Below are positions 1 through 5,163 of a DNA stretch of 5,163 bases, piece by piece. Positions within the stretch are counted from its first letter, which is position 1. The number at the start of each line of letters is the position of its first letter. Under the pieces are notes generated by a model. That model was not told where the DNA came from. It made no database searches and was given only the letters and a program-made list of their open reading frames with translations. A program made the position numbers and the translations under genes. The stretch comes from Bacteroidota bacterium (GTDB lineage Bacteria; Bacteroidota; Bacteroidia; Cytophagales; Cyclobacteriaceae), in NCBI GenBank assembly GCA_024643595.1, contig JAHEMS010000303.1, forward strand, positions 1 through 5,163, written 5' to 3'.

Positions 1-129
1 ATTCTTGTTACAACCCATTTGCGGATAACCACCGTCTTGTGCTGTGCCCAGAACAACTAAACGAGTTTGTGCCAGTGTGGATTGGAAGAAAAAAGTGAGA
101 ATTAAAAAATAGAGCGTACGAAAAGTCAT
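1..129 (-). CDS. PqqB-like MBL-fold metallohydrolase, exported, partial (N-terminus only)
   Basis: Only the first 43 codons are present; the gene runs off the left edge. From the ATG at 129 the protein starts MTFRTLYFLILTFFFQ, a short hydrophobic signal peptide with a likely cut after Ala20 (STLA|QT). Mature sequence then opens with RLVVLGTAQDGGYPQMGCN (residues 23-41). This resembles the first strand and Gly-rich turn of PqqB and related metallo-beta-lactamase-fold proteins (LGSAxGGGFPQWNC pattern). The metal-binding HxHxDH motif would lie further in and is not visible, so activity cannot be judged. The reading frame is open upstream to a TGA, but has no ATG there, and the signal peptide fits the chosen start. 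True PqqB is a cytoplasmic protein of PQQ synthesis; a signal peptide argues that this is a secreted paralogue of unknown substrate rather than a PQQ gene. It follows the amidohydrolase gene on the same strand after 126 bases. Confidence 0.72.
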   Translation of the reverse strand, partial: MTFRTLYFLILTFFFQSTLAQTRLVVLGTAQDGGYPQMGCNKN

Positions 130-153
130 CGGTTCAAAGAGGGCGGTTATAAA

Positions 154-161
154 GTGATCAC
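154..161. repeat. GTGATCAC palindrome
   Basis: GTGATCAC is a perfect 8-bp palindrome 25 bases upstream of the PqqB-like start. GATCAC recurs at 197-202, at the foot of the hairpin, so GTGATC (154-159) could pair with 197-202 as an alternative, competing fold. It could be an operator half of a regulator or simply chance; 8-bp palindromes are frequent. Confidence 0.3.
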
Positions 162-170
162 GAGTGAGGC

Positions 171-200
171 GATACTCCTTTCGAAATAGGAAAGGAGATC
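171..200 (-). promoter_or_regulatory. Strong hairpin in the amidohydrolase/PqqB-like intergenic gap
   Basis: CTCCTTTC (175-182) and GAAAGGAG (190-197) form a perfect 8-bp stem around a 7-base loop. With A174 bulged, GAT (171-173) and ATC (198-200) add three more pairs, giving about 11 bp. Neither strand has a run of T after the stem, so it is not a textbook intrinsic terminator. It lies 56 bases downstream of the amidohydrolase stop and about 40 bases before the PqqB-like start, so it could be a Rho-independent-like pause site, an RNA-processing site or a 5' leader structure. The strand is given for the flanking genes; the structure itself is symmetric. Confidence 0.45.
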
Positions 201-255
201 ACCATTTGTTATACACACACATGGCAATAGAAGCCTGAAGTTGAATGGCCTACAT

Positions 256-1494
256 TTACTTATTCCAGTATGGTCTTGAAAGTCCATTCAGGTCATAAAC
301 TACTACCCCATCCCGAATAGTAAGTTCGCAGTCCATCTTCTGGTCTCCATCCATTTTGAAACCGGAAGAATCGATGTAGCCAAACTTGCCTTTCCTGATA
401 CTGAAAATAGCAATATCAGCGCCCGCTCCCACCGACAGATGACCAAGATCTTCCTGGTGTATAACTTTTGCCGGGTTCCAGGTGGAGGCTTGAATAACTT
501 GTTGCAAACTCATTCCCATATTCAAAAACTTTGACATGACATTCAGCTGATCTTTCATGCCGGCATTCATGCTGCCCGTATGAAAATCGGTGCTGATGGT
601 GTTAGGGAAAAAGCCGCTCTTCAAGGCTGGGATGGCCTGTGAGAAACGGAAGCTCCCTCCACCATGACCTACATCAAACACGATTCCATTTTTTTGAGCT
701 TCAATTACGTAGGGAAGAACCTTGCCCTGTCCATCGACAATGGGCATACGTGAACCAAGTTCCGCGAAAGCATGCGTAAAAATATCGCCCGGGCGAAGGT
801 GTTTGGTAAATAGCTCCTGAGTGGAAAGCATCGGAATAGTTCCACCGAAATCAATCATCACAGGAACGTTGGCGCTCTTGCCCGCTTCTACGGCACGGTC
901 AACCGGATCCCATTCCTGTCCTGAATAGTGAGCCACTTTAATGCCTACTATTTCTTTGTTTTGTCTTACAACCATAGCGGTCATTCGCGCATCCATGTCG
1001 TTTAGGTTTTGTTCATAGACGCCACCGCGCATGCCTTCACCAACAATATTGAGGAAAGAAAGTACTCTTGTTTTGGAGTGCCTGATGGTTTGCTCTTTGA
1101 AGGTGGAGAATGTTTTCCATCCGGCACCACCAGCATCCACTACGGTGGTTACACCGGCACGAAAAGTAAATCCATCCGGTGGTAGCGCTTCCATGCCATT
1201 ACCGAGATAATGATTAGGTTCTGTTCCGAAAAAATTGTGAGAGTGAATATCAATGAGGCCCGGTGTAACATACAATCCTTTTGCGTCAATAACCTTAGCT
1301 TTTTTAGGATCGATGTTTTTGGTAATAAGCGCCACCTTATTATCCTGAATGGCGATGTCCATGACTTCATTGATATTATTTTTTGGGTCAATGACATGGC
1401 CACCTTTAATGACCAAGGTATAATCCTGTGATAACACAGGGAACCCAAAGACCAATAAGAATGAAGCAAGGAGTGAAAGTATTTTATGAATCAT
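256..1494 (-). CDS. Exported amidohydrolase/deacetylase-family metallohydrolase
   Basis: This 412-residue protein belongs to the amidohydrolase superfamily, in the dihydroorotase-like/deacetylase group whose studied members hydrolyse acetyl esters or N-acyl amino acids. A signal peptide covers about residues 1-22 (KILSLLASFLLVFGFPVLS, then QDY), so it should act in the periplasm. The order is a beta-sandwich strand (TLVIKGGHVIDP, 26-37), the metal motif H84-S-H86 after PGLIDI, K186 in VGIKVAHYSG as the probable bridging carboxylated lysine, H241 in RPGDIFTHAF, H277 in FDVGHGGGSF, and catalytic D303 in STDFHTGSM. The C-terminal sandwich (LGHLSVGAGADIAIF) returns near 350-365. Where many relatives have a metal-ligand His after strand 5, this protein has D215 (VPVMIDFGG). 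Length is normal and the protein looks intact. The ATG is the first start after an in-frame TGA. RidA lies 43 bases upstream on the same strand, without an obvious promoter between, which suggests co-transcription. The actual substrate is unknown. Confidence 0.93.
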   Translation of the reverse strand: MIHKILSLLASFLLVFGFPVLSQDYTLVIKGGHVIDPKNNINEVMDIAIQDNKVALITKNIDPKKAKVIDAKGLYVTPGLIDIHSHNFFGTEPNHYLGNGMEALPPDGFTFRAGVTTVVDAGGAGWKTFSTFKEQTIRHSKTRVLSFLNIVGEGMRGGVYEQNLNDMDARMTAMVVRQNKEIVGIKVAHYSGQEWDPVDRAVEAGKSANVPVMIDFGGTIPMLSTQELFTKHLRPGDIFTHAFAELGSRMPIVDGQGKVLPYVIEAQKNGIVFDVGHGGGSFRFSQAIPALKSGFFPNTISTDFHTGSMNAGMKDQLNVMSKFLNMGMSLQQVIQASTWNPAKVIHQEDLGHLSVGAGADIAIFSIRKGKFGYIDSSGFKMDGDQKMDCELTIRDGVVVYDLNGLSRPYWNK

Positions 1495-1500
1495 GATTCA
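1487..1500. repeat. 14-bp perfect palindrome over the amidohydrolase start codon
   Basis: TGAATCATGATTCA reads the same on both strands and is centred on the amidohydrolase ATG (1492-1494 on the minus strand). In DNA it could be an operator for a dimeric regulator; in RNA it has too little loop to fold alone. One perfect 14-mer is expected by chance roughly 0.3 times in 5 kb, so its position rather than its length makes it notable. Confidence 0.35.
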
Positions 1501-1537
1501 ACGATTTCAGTTTATAAAGCAGCTATAAATTCAGGTA

Positions 1538-1999
1538 TCAGACATAAGCGATACAATCAATTTCAACCAACGAATCTCCTGGAACGCCACCATAAACAGC
1601 CACAGTTGTGCGTACGGGAGGTTTACTTCCAAAGCGACCCTTATAAGCTTCATTCATCGCCTTGTAATCGTTCAGATCATGAAGAAACACGCTGCATTTT
1701 AAAACTTTATCCATGGATGATCCGGCTTTGACTAATTCTTTCTCCAATTCATCAAGCACGTGTTTGGTATGAGCGGTAATGTCACCATCAAAATGGGCGC
1801 CCTTTCCCGCGATGAATACGAGATTGCCGTAGCGGGTTGAGCCCGAGAAAAGGGGTACATCCTGCTCGTCTTTTACAACATTAAAAACTTCTTTTTCGGG
1901 CGCAGTATCAGCGTTTGCTTGAGTCGCCACACCAAGTCCGGCAATGCCGGCAATTGAAGCAAATAATTTTTTCAGTGTTGATCTTCTTTGTTCTTTCAT
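1538..1999 (-). CDS. RidA/YjgF/YER057c/UK114-family protein with Tat-like signal
   Basis: The 153-residue protein has an export leader and one RidA domain. Residues 1-30 read as a twin-arginine-type signal: R5-R6 in QRRSTLKK, a mildly hydrophobic Ala/Gly-rich stretch (13-26), and an ANA site for cleavage after residue 30. From about 47 to 153 the RidA fold is recognisable: RYGNLVFIAG (56-65), VFLHDLNDYKAMNEAY (104-119), PPVRTTVAV (127-135) and VEIDCIA (145-151). R130 aligns with the catalytic Arg105 of E. coli RidA and E146 with its conserved Glu. Those residues support enamine/imine hydrolysis, the known RidA reaction. RidA is normally about 130 residues, cytoplasmic and trimeric; the extra length here is the leader. 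Export of a folded trimer would suit the Tat route. The Tat motif is imperfect (Thr at the usual Phe position), so Sec export remains possible. It lies between the CBM9-like and amidohydrolase genes on the same strand. Confidence 0.93.
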   Translation of the reverse strand: MKEQRRSTLKKLFASIAGIAGLGVATQANADTAPEKEVFNVVKDEQDVPLFSGSTRYGNLVFIAGKGAHFDGDITAHTKHVLDELEKELVKAGSSMDKVLKCSVFLHDLNDYKAMNEAYKGRFGSKPPVRTTVAVYGGVPGDSLVEIDCIAYV

Positions 2000-2049
2000 A
2001 ATCGTAATAGTTAAGGTTGAAAATTTATGTTGTACTTTTTGAAAACAGA

Positions 2050-2060
2050 TAGGTTACCTA
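2050..2060. repeat. Short inverted repeat upstream of the RidA gene
   Basis: TAGGT (2050-2054) and ACCTA (2056-2060) are inverted around a single T, 51 bases before the RidA start. The one-base centre rules out an RNA hairpin of the full arms, so if functional it is a protein-binding site. Nearby on the minus strand are two 7-of-8 matches to the TAnnTTTG -7 box (TAAATTTC at 2061-2068 and TAAATTTT at 2020-2027), neither with a well-spaced upstream TTG. An internal promoter for RidA and the amidohydrolase is therefore possible but weak. No terminator is seen in this 78-base gap. Confidence 0.25.
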
Positions 2061-2077
2061 GAAATTTAATTTATCAC

Positions 2078-2797
2078 TTATTCAAATAATAGTGTTCCGT
2101 ATTTTTCAAATTCATGAAAACTACCATTCGTCTTTTGCCAGGCCCACGTGGTATAATCTTTATCATAATCAATCCGGTAAAGATTGGCACGCCAACGATC
2201 GCCAGATTTAGGGCTACTGTTTACTATCGGCTGAAGCAATTTGTAAGGAATAAAAAATTCGGCCATCCAACTTTTTACCCGCTCATTACTTTTCTTTTTC
2301 CCGCCTTGTGTACTGGTGGCATGTTGAACTTTGCGGTCGCCATCATAATGCCATGGCTTCCATCCATAAAACCGGCTATTCAAGTTAGGGACAAGAATAG
2401 GTAACTCAAAATTCAATGGAGATATTTCATATTCAAAATAGACAGGAATGGATTCATCAGGCCACAAAAATACTTCTGCTACATCCTCATTGTATAACGC
2501 CCCAAAGTCTTCCTCGATGGTAGACGTGATCTTCTGATCTTCACAGAAGAACAGAAAATATAACCCGTTGTCAGAATATAATACTTTGACGCGAGTTTCA
2601 AATATCAAGCCCCCTGAAGATTTCTGAATGGTAATCGGTAGCCAGGTAGTACTATTCCATGGCGAGGATTTACCATCGCCCGTGATGATGAAATCCGAAG
2701 TCTTCTTTGCAATTAATATGGCTGAATCCTGTTTTTCCCCTGCCGTAGCAAACAAGGAAATACTCATTAGGAGAATCATTACAAAAGGCCCACTCAT
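2078..2797 (-). CDS. Secreted carbohydrate-binding family 9-like protein
   Basis: This 239-residue protein is a signal peptide (about 1-20, FVMILLMSISLFATAG) followed by a single CBM9-like/DOMON-type beta-sandwich. Family landmarks appear in order: DGKSSPWNSTTWLPI (41-55), TRVKVLYSDNGLYFLFFCED (68-87), NEDVAEVFLWPD (103-114), YFEYEISPLN (120-129), SWMAEFFIPYKLL (176-188), GDRWRANLYRID (199-210), the aromatic W218-A-W220, and FHEFEKYGTLLF (227-238). Stand-alone CBM9-like proteins are common in Bacteroidota near sugar-degrading genes; a glycan-binding role is expected, with no catalytic residues visible and the ligand unknown. The ATG at 2797 is chosen; a TTG immediately before it (2798-2800) is in frame, and a TAA lies eight codons before that. 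It diverges from the DUF4838 gene and is followed by the RidA gene after 78 bases. Confidence 0.87.
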   Translation of the reverse strand: MSGPFVMILLMSISLFATAGEKQDSAILIAKKTSDFIITGDGKSSPWNSTTWLPITIQKSSGGLIFETRVKVLYSDNGLYFLFFCEDQKITSTIEEDFGALYNEDVAEVFLWPDESIPVYFEYEISPLNFELPILVPNLNSRFYGWKPWHYDGDRKVQHATSTQGGKKKSNERVKSWMAEFFIPYKLLQPIVNSSPKSGDRWRANLYRIDYDKDYTTWAWQKTNGSFHEFEKYGTLLFE

Positions 2798-2837
2798 CAA
2801 TGCCGTTTTATTTAATTTTTCTTAATACCGATGCAAA

Positions 2838-2845
2838 CAAATATA
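2838..2845 (-). promoter_or_regulatory. Candidate -7 promoter box for the CBM9-like gene
   Basis: On the minus strand TATATTTG is a perfect match to the Bacteroidota sigma-A -7 consensus TAnnTTTG. It sits about 40 bases before the ATG at 2797, giving a leader of roughly 30-35 bases. A TTTTTG (2860-2865, minus) lies 14 bases upstream, shorter than the usual spacing of about 17-23 to the -33 TTG, so the upstream half is uncertain. This promoter could drive the CBM9-like, RidA and amidohydrolase genes together. Confidence 0.45.
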
Positions 2846-2941
2846 TCAATTCAATTCAGCAAAAATGCCTATTTAAAAGCCCACTCATGTAAAAAACAAT
2901 CTTATCTGTCATGCCAATGTTAGTTGACTTTTTACGTGCTG

Positions 2942-2980
2942 CATTCTTTATTCGCTGCAAGAATGGAATAACTACCATTC
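2942..2980. repeat. Overlapping inverted repeats in the divergent intergenic region
   Basis: CATTCTT (2942-2948) is complementary to AAGAATG (2959-2965), a 7-bp stem with a 10-base loop. The overlapping GAATGG (2961-2966) is complementary to CCATTC (2975-2980), a 6-bp stem with an 8-base loop. The two stems share GAATG and so exclude each other. CCATTC recurs at 3023-3028. They lie between the divergent CBM9-like and DUF4838 genes, where an operator would be expected. The rest of this gap (2798-3044) is AT-rich and shows no small gene. Confidence 0.3.
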
Positions 2981-3003
2981 AGTATAATTTCATGCTGATT
3001 ATT

Positions 3004-3011
3004 TACATTTA
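3004..3011 (+). promoter_or_regulatory. Weak candidate -7 box for the DUF4838 gene
   Basis: TACATTTA matches TAnnTTTG at seven of eight positions and would start transcription near 3018, leaving a leader of about 15-27 bases. No TTG lies at the right distance upstream, so this is only a candidate. Confidence 0.22.
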
Positions 3012-3044
3012 TCATTTACCTTCCATTCCTACATGTTTACGGCT

Positions 3045-5163
3045 ATGAAAGAGCGATTAAAATTCCAGGGCTTTTATCTTGAAGTTCGACCTTTATTATT
3101 ATTGATCGTATTATTACTCTCCTTCTCCACGTTAACGGCCCAGCGGAAGAAAAAGAATCAATCACCGGTAGTTGTTCCGCAGGAAATTATTTTGGCGGAT
3201 CATGAAATGAGTCGCTACCGGATTGTATTGCCTTCAGCTTCTACAGAGAGTGAACGGAAAGCTGCGGAGGTTCTACAACGGTACATATTGGAAATTTCAG
3301 GTACTGTTCTCCCGATTATTGAAGCGGATAAACATCGCAGTTCATATGAAATTGTGCTGGGCCAGAATGAACGATTGGCTCAAGTGGGCATGCGCGTAAA
3401 TCTCAATGCTTTAAAGGAAGATGGTTTTGTGATACGTACGGATAGCATGCGACTTTTCATTGTTGGCGGAAATGAGAAAGGCACTCTATATGGCGTGTAT
3501 AGCTTCCTCGAAAATTATTTGGGTTGCAGGATGTATAGTCCGAAAATAAAGATTGTCCCAAAGCAAAAGAAAATTTCGGTTGGTAAAATTAATGACATGC
3601 AAGTGCCGGTCATTGGTTTTCGTGATACACACTATCGCACTACCTGGGATAATGAGTACATCGATTGGCATAAACTTGATCATGATGATAAAGGAGGTCG
3701 GCCTGACTGGGGCATGTGGGTGCATACTTTCAATGAACTCATGCCACCGGAAATCTATTATGAAGAACATCCGGAATATTTCGCGATGGTAAAGGGGAAT
3801 AGGATTCCCACTCAATTATGCCTTACTAATCCGACTGTACTGGAACTTACCATCCAAAGCCTTCGTCAGAAGATTGCACAAAATCCAACCGCAAAATATT
3901 GGTCGGTAAGTCAGAATGATAACCGAGATTATTGCACGTGTGATCATTGCAAAGCCATTGATGATCGTGAGGGTTCGCCGTCGGGTTCCATCATCAGTTT
4001 TGTCAATGAGGTTGCGGATCAGTTTCCTGATAAGATGATTTCCACACTGGCTTATGAATATGGACGTCATGCACCAAAGACCCTGAAGCCGCGGGGCAAT
4101 GTAAACATCATGTTGTGCAGCATTGAGGCCTATCGACATCTGCCGATTACCCAAGATCCTGCGAGTGCGGATTTCGTAAAGGACGTTGAAGATTGGGGAA
4201 AGATAGCGAAAGACATAATAGTCTGGGATTATGTAATTCAGTTCAATAACCTGATCAGCCCATTTCCAAATCTGCATGTATTGCAACCCAACCTTCAGTT
4301 TTTTGCTCAGCACAATGTGAATGCCATGTTTGAACAAGGCAACAGGGAAGCAGGTGGAGAGTTTGCCGCACTTCGGGCTTACCTGTTGAGTAAGTTGATG
4401 TGGAATCCCAATGAAAATCCGGATGAACTGATGAATGATTTTCTACAAGGCGTTTATGGGCCGGCAGCAACGCCCATTCGGCAGTATATCGATGAAATGC
4501 GTGAAGCACTTCTTAAGTCAGGAAAACCATTGCGCATTTTCGGCACACCAAATGAAGCGGCGGATAGCTATCTCACCCCTTCATACATTGAACGATATGA
4601 AGTATTGTTTGATGAAGCGGAAAAACTGGTTGCTGATTCTGCTCTATTATTGGAGCGAGTAAGAATTGCCCGTCAACCGTTGGAGTTTGCCATTCTGGAA
4701 CAAGCAAAGAAAACTTATTATGGTGAGCGTGGTGTGTTTACAAAAGTAGATGGCAAATGGCAGGCGCAGCCAAAATTCCGGGCTAAGATTGATCCGTTTG
4801 TAGACCTGTTGGTGCGGGAAGGAGTAACTAAGGTAAAAGAGTGGAGCACCACGCCTGATGAATATCGCGCTGCTATGTATCGCATGTTTTCGCAGGGCAT
4901 GAATGAACATCTTGCGTATGGGAAGAAGGTGACTTTCATCAGTCCGGATGCATCAAAACTAAAGATTGGCAGTGATAAAATGCTCACAGATGGCATTCGT
5001 GGTAGTCATGACTATGATTACAACTGGCTCAGTTTCTCAGGGCAAAACCTGGAAGTGGTGATCGACTTGGAACAAGTGAAACAAGTGAAGTCAGTTGAGT
5101 CGGCCTATTATCAATATGGTTTCTGGCTGCGATTGTTTCCTAAAAAAGTAGAGTACTTCACTT
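3045..5163 (+). CDS. Secreted DUF4838 glycoside-hydrolase-like protein, partial (C-terminus missing)
   Basis: The frame is open from the start to the right edge: 706 complete codons, no stop. A Sec signal peptide spans about residues 1-32 (hydrophobic core LLLLIVLLLSFSTLTA, cut before Gln33). Residues about 45-170 resemble the alpha-glucuronidase N-terminal (GH67-N-like) domain (YRIVLPSASTESERKAAEVL; LFIVGGNEKGTLYGVYSFLE). A DUF4838 barrel follows at about 185-485: SVSQND (287-292), C297-x-C299-x2-C302, SGSIISFVNEVAD, TLAYEYGRHAPK, WDY (394-396), FEQGN (429-433), LSKLMWNP and the FLQGVYGPAA helix. From about 634 an F5/8 type C-like module begins (LTDGIRGS, then LEVVIDL), as found on many Bacteroidota hexosaminidases, and is cut by the edge. 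A glycan-cleaving or glycan-binding role outside the cytoplasm is inferred; catalytic residues are not established for this family. An in-frame ATG at 3033 would add four residues; 3045 gives the more usual Met-Lys start. It diverges from the CBM9-like gene. Confidence 0.88.
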   Translation, partial: MKERLKFQGFYLEVRPLLLLIVLLLSFSTLTAQRKKKNQSPVVVPQEIILADHEMSRYRIVLPSASTESERKAAEVLQRYILEISGTVLPIIEADKHRSSYEIVLGQNERLAQVGMRVNLNALKEDGFVIRTDSMRLFIVGGNEKGTLYGVYSFLENYLGCRMYSPKIKIVPKQKKISVGKINDMQVPVIGFRDTHYRTTWDNEYIDWHKLDHDDKGGRPDWGMWVHTFNELMPPEIYYEEHPEYFAMVKGNRIPTQLCLTNPTVLELTIQSLRQKIAQNPTAKYWSVSQNDNRDYCTCDHCKAIDDREGSPSGSIISFVNEVADQFPDKMISTLAYEYGRHAPKTLKPRGNVNIMLCSIEAYRHLPITQDPASADFVKDVEDWGKIAKDIIVWDYVIQFNNLISPFPNLHVLQPNLQFFAQHNVNAMFEQGNREAGGEFAALRAYLLSKLMWNPNENPDELMNDFLQGVYGPAATPIRQYIDEMREALLKSGKPLRIFGTPNEAADSYLTPSYIERYEVLFDEAEKLVADSALLLERVRIARQPLEFAILEQAKKTYYGERGVFTKVDGKWQAQPKFRAKIDPFVDLLVREGVTKVKEWSTTPDEYRAAMYRMFSQGMNEHLAYGKKVTFISPDASKLKIGSDKMLTDGIRGSHDYDYNWLSFSGQNLEVVIDLEQVKQVKSVESAYYQYGFWLRLFPKKVEYFT

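Noticed and set aside
190..197. GAAAGGAG as a Shine-Dalgarno site for a small gene
   Set aside because: No start codon with an open frame of useful length follows on either strand; on the minus strand the nearby GTG meets a stop within four codons.
171..200. Intrinsic terminator for the amidohydrolase gene
   Set aside because: The stem is good but no T-run follows it on either strand, so it was listed as a hairpin of unknown role.
211..221. Short AC dinucleotide run as a microsatellite or phase-variation tract
   Set aside because: It is only about four to five units long and lies outside any coding frame.
1149..1731. Open frames at 1149-1469 (minus), 1210-1431 (plus) and 1486-1731 (plus)
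   Set aside because: They overlap the amidohydrolase and RidA genes in other frames; the real frames carry conserved metal and catalytic motifs.
2798..2800. TTG as the start of the CBM9-like gene
   Set aside because: An ATG follows immediately and adds nothing different to the signal peptide, so the ATG is preferred.
2114..2825. Plus-strand open frames at 2114-2404 and 2628-2825
   Set aside because: They are antisense to the CBM9-like gene and have no domain features.
3486..3815. Open frames on both strands inside the DUF4838 gene (3486-3815 minus, 3553-3792 plus)
   Set aside because: Both are out of frame with a well-supported gene and show no motif.
3816..4996. Minus-strand open frames at 3816-4337, 4255-4509, 4647-4910 and 4718-4996
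   Set aside because: They lie opposite the DUF4838 coding frame, which has clear family motifs throughout. Their translations have no recognisable domain.

Overview
The window looks like a chromosomal stretch from a Bacteroidota bacterium, probably of the Cytophagales/Chitinophagales type. The evidence is moderate GC, little sign of Shine-Dalgarno sites before the starts, a TAnnTTTG-type -7 promoter box, signal peptides with Ala-Gln or Ser-Gln at the likely cut site, and gene families common in that phylum. This is a judgement from the sequence alone; no search was run. No tRNA, rRNA, CRISPR array, IS element or prophage gene was seen.

Layout. On the minus strand, reading from about 2800 down to 1, four genes lie head to tail: a carbohydrate-binding family 9-like (CBM9-like) protein (2078-2797), a RidA/YjgF-family protein with a twin-arginine-like signal (1538-1999), an amidohydrolase with a signal peptide (256-1494), and the first 43 codons of a PqqB-like metallo-beta-lactamase-fold protein that leaves the window at base 1 (1-129). 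The gaps are 78, 43 and 126 bases. The first three genes may form one transcription unit; the fourth is preceded by a strong hairpin. On the plus strand, diverging across about 240 bases, a large secreted DUF4838 protein starts at 3045 (or 3033) and leaves the right edge. It has a GH67-N-like front domain, a DUF4838 barrel and the start of an F5/8 type C-like domain.

How the genes may work together. All five proteins carry an N-terminal export signal, so the neighbourhood appears devoted to chemistry in the periplasm or outside the cell. The DUF4838 and CBM9-like proteins point to glycan binding or breakdown. The amidohydrolase belongs to the group that hydrolyses acyl esters and N-acyl amino acids, and RidA proteins hydrolyse reactive enamines and imines. 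An exported RidA beside an exported amidohydrolase suggests a periplasmic amine or amino acid step that makes imines, but the substrate cannot be read from the sequence. This linkage is inference; the gene families are well supported.
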